A stretch of DNA of 64,000 nucleotides from Niabella ginsenosidivorans (GTDB lineage: Bacteria; Bacteroidota; Bacteroidia; Chitinophagales; Chitinophagaceae). The notes beneath the pieces are model-generated. The model did no database searches and was not told the DNA's origin. It saw only the letters and a list, made by a program, of their open reading frames with translations. Every line of letters begins with the position of its first letter. Position 1 is the stretch's first letter. A program made the position numbers and the translations under genes. The stretch is from positions 4,836,001-4,900,000 of the forward strand of contig NZ_CP015772.1 in the NCBI RefSeq assembly GCF_001654455.1. Direction: 5' to 3'. Positions 60,764-64,000 of the stretch are shown here, piece by piece.

Positions 60764-63700
60764 ATGAGGAAACGACTGTTACTTTTTTTGATCCTTTCTT
60801 TTTGTGGAATTTTTAATGGCATTTCACAATCCTATTATTTTACCCATTACCAGGTAGAAGACGGGCTGTCCAATAACGCGGTATTGTGCATGATGCAGGA
60901 TAAACTGGGCTTTATGTGGTTTGGCACACGCGATGGGTTAAACCGGTTTGACGGGTTGTCCTATAAAATATTCCGGAACAACCCTTCTGATCAGCGCACC
61001 ATTGGGAGTAACGCCATTATCAGTTTATCTGAAGCGCCTGATAAAAAAATATGGGTGGGTACCGAAAAAGGGCTTTATATTTTTGATGAGCTCACAGAAG
61101 AATTTGAGCCCTTCAAACCCGCCGGCAACGGGGCGGTTCAATCCGTAAAGGTAATTGGGGATGAGGTTTATTATATTACCCTGTATGTTCTGTACAGTTA
61201 TAATACCAAAACCAAGCAGCTCCACACCTATTCATTCCAGAAAGAGGTTACCGCATTTGCACGGTTCAGCGACGGCAGTTTATGGATCACCACCTCTACC
61301 GGCATTATTGCACGGTATAATCCGGGCCGGAACAGCTTTGACAAAACCTATGACCTGTTCAGCAGGTCGGCACATCCCGTCTCCAAATGGATACAGTCTG
61401 TTTGTGAATTGGGAAACGGGTTGGCACTGGCAGGAACCTCCAACGAGGGGTTAAAGCTGCTGGATACCCGTACCGGCGCCTATAAAAACCTGATCACCTA
61501 TAACCCGGATAAAACGGATATTACCGTTATGGACATCCTGAAAGCCGGTACGCATGAGTATTGGGTGGCCACACAGTCGGGCATCTATATCATCGACCCG
61601 TTTACCAGTCAGTATCATTACATCCGTAAAAAATACGAAGATCCCTATTCGCTTTCTGATAACATTGTACAGGCACTTTGCAAAGACCGGCAGGGAGGTA
61701 TATGGGCCAGCACCTACTTTGGAGGGGTCAATTATTATTCCAAGGACCAGATGCTCTTTAAAAAATATTTTCCCAAAACAAGCGAAAACTCCATCAGTGG
61801 TTATGCCGTGGGGGATATCCGCAAAGATAAGAACGGCCTGTTATGGATCGCAACAGAAGACGCCGGGTTGAACCGGTTTGATCCAAAGACATCAACTTTT
61901 AAAAACTTCAACCCAGCCATCAATAAAAACACGATCTCTTATTCCAACGTGCAGAGTTTACTGGTTACAGAAGACGCCATATGGGCCGGTACCTACTTAC
62001 ACGGGCTGGATCTGCTGGATCTGAACGGCAACCGGCTGCACAATTACAACACGTTAAACGCTGCCATAGGAAGCAATTTTATCGGCTCCCTGATAAAAAC
62101 CCGGCAGGGGACTATTATTGCAGCAACAGACAAGGGTGCCTTTATTTTTTCCAAACCGGAAAATACCTTCCACCGTATTACACAGCTGCCAAATACATTT
62201 TTCAGAACACTCCATGAAGACCCCCAGGGCAACATCTGGGCCGGTACCTATGGCAACGGTGTGTACAAATACCAGCCTCAAACCCAAAACGTATGCCATT
62301 ATGTATTCTCGATCAACAATAACAAAAGCCTTGCCTGTAACATCACCAATGCTATTTATTACAGCGCTGATAGCATTACCTGGCTGGCAACGGAGGGTGG
62401 TTTATGCCGCTTTGACGAGCAGACCCGTCAATTAAAGATTTATACCACCCAGGAGGGCCTGCCTGCCAATGTTATTTATACCATACTGGAAGACGGCAAA
62501 AAAAATCTCTGGCTCAGTACCTCAAAAGGGCTGGTCCGTTTTACCCCGGCAACCGGGCATATGCAGCTCTTTTCAAAATCACAGGGTTTGCTGACGGACC
62601 AGTTCAATTACCGCTCTGCATACAGAGACAACGATGGTACCCTGTATTTTGGAAGTGTAAAAGGCATGATCAGCTTTCACCCTGATTCTATTCCTGATGT
62701 ACAATTCTCCGCACCTGTGTACATAACAGGTTTCCAGATCTATAATAAAGAGTTGCCGATCAACGCCGGTCATTCACCGTTAAAACAATCCATTTTATTT
62801 ACCCGAAAATTAACATTGTCCCATAACCAGTCCACATTTAGTATTGATTTTGCAAGTGTAGACTATAATTCCCCGCTTACCATACAATATGCCTACCAGA
62901 TGGTGGGGCTGGATAAAGGCTGGAACTATTTATCCAGCAACCGGAAGGCCTATTATACGGAGCTGGCGCCCGGTCAATACACGTTTATCGTAAAAACCAT
63001 TACAGATGATACCGGTAAGCCCGTTGATTTTGCACAGCTTGAAATCGAGATCCTGCCCCCCTTGTGGCAAACCTGGGAAGCTTATGTGCTTTATGCAGTC
63101 ACCGGGTTGCTGCTTATTTTCCTGACAATAAAATTCTTTATCAACCGGTCTAAAGAACGGCATAAAAGAAGAATGGAAAAATTAGCCTTTGAAAAAGAAA
63201 AGGAGCATTATGAAGATAAAATAGATTTTTTCACCAATGTGGCGCATGAGATCAAAACACCTCTTACCCTGATCAAAGGCCCTATGGAAAATATTATGGA
63301 CGAGATAGAAGCTACTTCTCCCATAAAAAAGAACCTGGAGCTGATGAGCCGCAATACCGACCGGCTGACGCACCTGGCCAACCAGATCCTTGATTTCAGG
63401 AAGATTGAAACGCATGGCTTTCACCTGAATTATACCACCGTGAACATTTCGGAACTGTTACAGGAGCTCTTTTCCCGGTTTCAACCCATTGCCGCGTATA
63501 ACCACCTCTCTTTTGAATTGCAGGCAGAACCGGATGTGTTTGCTTATGCGGATGAAGAAGCGCTGAATAAAATATTCGGCAACCTGATCGACAATGCGGT
63601 GAAATATGCCCGGAGCTTTGTACGGGTTCACTTAGCCTATACCAATGAGCACAACAGTTATAAAGCCCGTTTTATCAACGACGGGTTTGTTATTCCGGAG

Positions 63701-63907
63701 GAAGACCGGGATAAAGTATTTGAAAGTTTTTACCGCGTTAAGGACACGTCCGGCCAGTCAGGAACGGGCATTGGTCTTACGTTAAGCCGTACGCTGGCCG
63801 AAATGCATAATGGGCGCTTATTTATAGATCCTGATCAGCAGGAGGTCAATGTATTTGTGCTGGTACTACCTTTGAACCCTCAAACCCAAAAACCGGAAAT
63901 AGTATGA
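60764..63907 (+). CDS. Propeller-type sensor histidine kinase without receiver domain
   Basis: A 1047-residue membrane sensor kinase of the kind that detects glycan fragments in the periplasm. Start chosen at 60,764 (MRKRLLLFLILSFCGIFNGISQ), though the frame is open to 60,719. The periplasmic part has many two-component propeller repeats (GFMWFGTRDGLNRFDG, GGIWASTYFGGVNYYSK, GLLWIATEDAGLNRFDP, KNLWLSTSKGLVRF; two propellers, about 25-660), then a Y_Y_Y domain (700-765). One TM helix (about 775-797, AYVLYAVTGLLLIFLTIKF) leads to HisKA with the phospho-acceptor His828 in NVAHEIKTPLTLI and an ATPase with GNLIDNAVKYA and GTGIGLTLSRTLAEMHNG. It stops there: the receiver and AraC output found fused in hybrid systems are in the next gene, whose ATG overlaps its TGA. 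Confidence 0.95.
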   Translation: MRKRLLLFLILSFCGIFNGISQSYYFTHYQVEDGLSNNAVLCMMQDKLGFMWFGTRDGLNRFDGLSYKIFRNNPSDQRTIGSNAIISLSEAPDKKIWVGTEKGLYIFDELTEEFEPFKPAGNGAVQSVKVIGDEVYYITLYVLYSYNTKTKQLHTYSFQKEVTAFARFSDGSLWITTSTGIIARYNPGRNSFDKTYDLFSRSAHPVSKWIQSVCELGNGLALAGTSNEGLKLLDTRTGAYKNLITYNPDKTDITVMDILKAGTHEYWVATQSGIYIIDPFTSQYHYIRKKYEDPYSLSDNIVQALCKDRQGGIWASTYFGGVNYYSKDQMLFKKYFPKTSENSISGYAVGDIRKDKNGLLWIATEDAGLNRFDPKTSTFKNFNPAINKNTISYSNVQSLLVTEDAIWAGTYLHGLDLLDLNGNRLHNYNTLNAAIGSNFIGSLIKTRQGTIIAATDKGAFIFSKPENTFHRITQLPNTFFRTLHEDPQGNIWAGTYGNGVYKYQPQTQNVCHYVFSINNNKSLACNITNAIYYSADSITWLATEGGLCRFDEQTRQLKIYTTQEGLPANVIYTILEDGKKNLWLSTSKGLVRFTPATGHMQLFSKSQGLLTDQFNYRSAYRDNDGTLYFGSVKGMISFHPDSIPDVQFSAPVYITGFQIYNKELPINAGHSPLKQSILFTRKLTLSHNQSTFSIDFASVDYNSPLTIQYAYQMVGLDKGWNYLSSNRKAYYTELAPGQYTFIVKTITDDTGKPVDFAQLEIEILPPLWQTWEAYVLYAVTGLLLIFLTIKFFINRSKERHKRRMEKLAFEKEKEHYEDKIDFFTNVAHEIKTPLTLIKGPMENIMDEIEATSPIKKNLELMSRNTDRLTHLANQILDFRKIETHGFHLNYTTVNISELLQELFSRFQPIAAYNHLSFELQAEPDVFAYADEEALNKIFGNLIDNAVKYARSFVRVHLAYTNEHNSYKARFINDGFVIPEEDRDKVFESFYRVKDTSGQSGTGIGLTLSRTLAEMHNGRLFIDPDQQEVNVFVLVLPLNPQTQKPEIV

Positions 63908-64000
63908 AGGCTGTAATTCTATTGGTTGAAGACAACAGGGAGATCCTGGATTTTATTGAAAGCAACCTGTGCGATCAATATACCGTAAAGAAAACCGCCA
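63904..64000 (+). CDS. Response regulator, N-terminal fragment
   Basis: Begins with the ATG at 63,904 that overlaps the TGA of the kinase gene (ATGA) and runs off the window after 32 codons. It reads MKAVILLVEDNREILDFIES followed by NLCDQYTVKKTA: the LLVEDN strand with the acidic pair of a receiver domain. It is the natural partner of the kinase; the output domain, probably an AraC-type helix-turn-helix, is beyond the window. Confidence 0.88.
   Translation, partial: MKAVILLVEDNREILDFIESNLCDQYTVKKTA

Noticed and set aside
63860-63910. Kinase and response regulator as one fused protein
   Set aside because: The kinase frame ends with TGA at 63,905-63,907 and the regulator starts in another frame at an ATG overlapping it; a clean ATGA junction argues against a frameshift error.
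1-64000. tRNA, rRNA or replication origin
   Set aside because: No cloverleaf with TTCGA-type arm, no rRNA-like conserved block and no DnaA-box cluster was noticed on reading both strands.

Overview
The window looks like a chromosomal stretch from a saprophytic Bacteroidota, most likely family Chitinophagaceae (order Chitinophagales); I cannot name the genus. Reasons: three SusC-type TonB-dependent receptors and three SusD lipoproteins, many Bacteroidota-style lipoproteins, an ECF sigma factor, a propeller-type sensor kinase, two good matches to the Bacteroidota promoter consensus (TTTG, about 20 nt, TAnnTTTG), tightly packed ATGA/GTGA-coupled genes and almost no Shine-Dalgarno sequences. Almost every gene serves capture and breakdown of complex glycans. 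I see no rRNA, tRNA, CRISPR array or intact transposase.

Layout. (1) 1-16,810, minus strand: a polysaccharide utilisation locus (PUL A) read as SusC, SusD, GH27 alpha-galactosidase, serine esterase, then after a repeat-bearing gap GH105 unsaturated-uronide hydrolase, an alpha/alpha-toroid lipoprotein, a very large clan GH-A enzyme with carbohydrate-binding modules, a DUF4380 protein and the signal peptide of one more exported protein cut by the window edge. GH105 together with an alpha-galactosidase suggests a uronic-acid-containing plant or algal polymer. (2) 17,464-22,824, minus strand: a parallel beta-helix lipoprotein with its own promoter and terminator, a one-TM protein that may be a membrane-bound regulator, an MBL-fold hydrolase and a DinB protein. 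(3) 23,288-41,554, minus strand: PUL B, with GH38-like and GH78 enzymes coupled by ATGA, then SusD, DUF5004, DUF4961, SusC, SusD, SusC and a ricin-lectin/propeller lipoprotein, closed by a terminator. (4) 41,958-55,716: enzyme cassettes on both strands without SusC/D: GH2 with an inserted F5/8 domain, ROK protein, GH92, propeller lipoprotein, SGNH hydrolase, sialate-O-acetylesterase-type protein and GH43. (5) 55,717-57,519: repeats plus two ORF6N paralogues and a remnant of a third, each carrying the same palindrome. (6) 57,688-64,000: a second GH92 immediately behind an ECF sigma gene, divergent from a sensor kinase whose response regulator is a separate, overlapping gene running off the window.

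Together, SusC/D and surface lipoproteins would bind and import oligosaccharides, and periplasmic exo-enzymes (alpha-Gal, alpha-Rha, alpha-Man, beta-glycosidase, uronide hydrolase) and esterases would trim them. The combination GH92 x2, GH38-like, GH2 and sialate-esterase-type protein hints at mannose-rich or glycoprotein-type glycans in the second half, and GH105, GH27 and GH78 at pectin-like or gum-like material in the first; both substrate statements are inference. Several intergenic regions carry imperfect, hairpin-forming repeats of at least four kinds, one of them present as an inverted pair about 47 kb apart.
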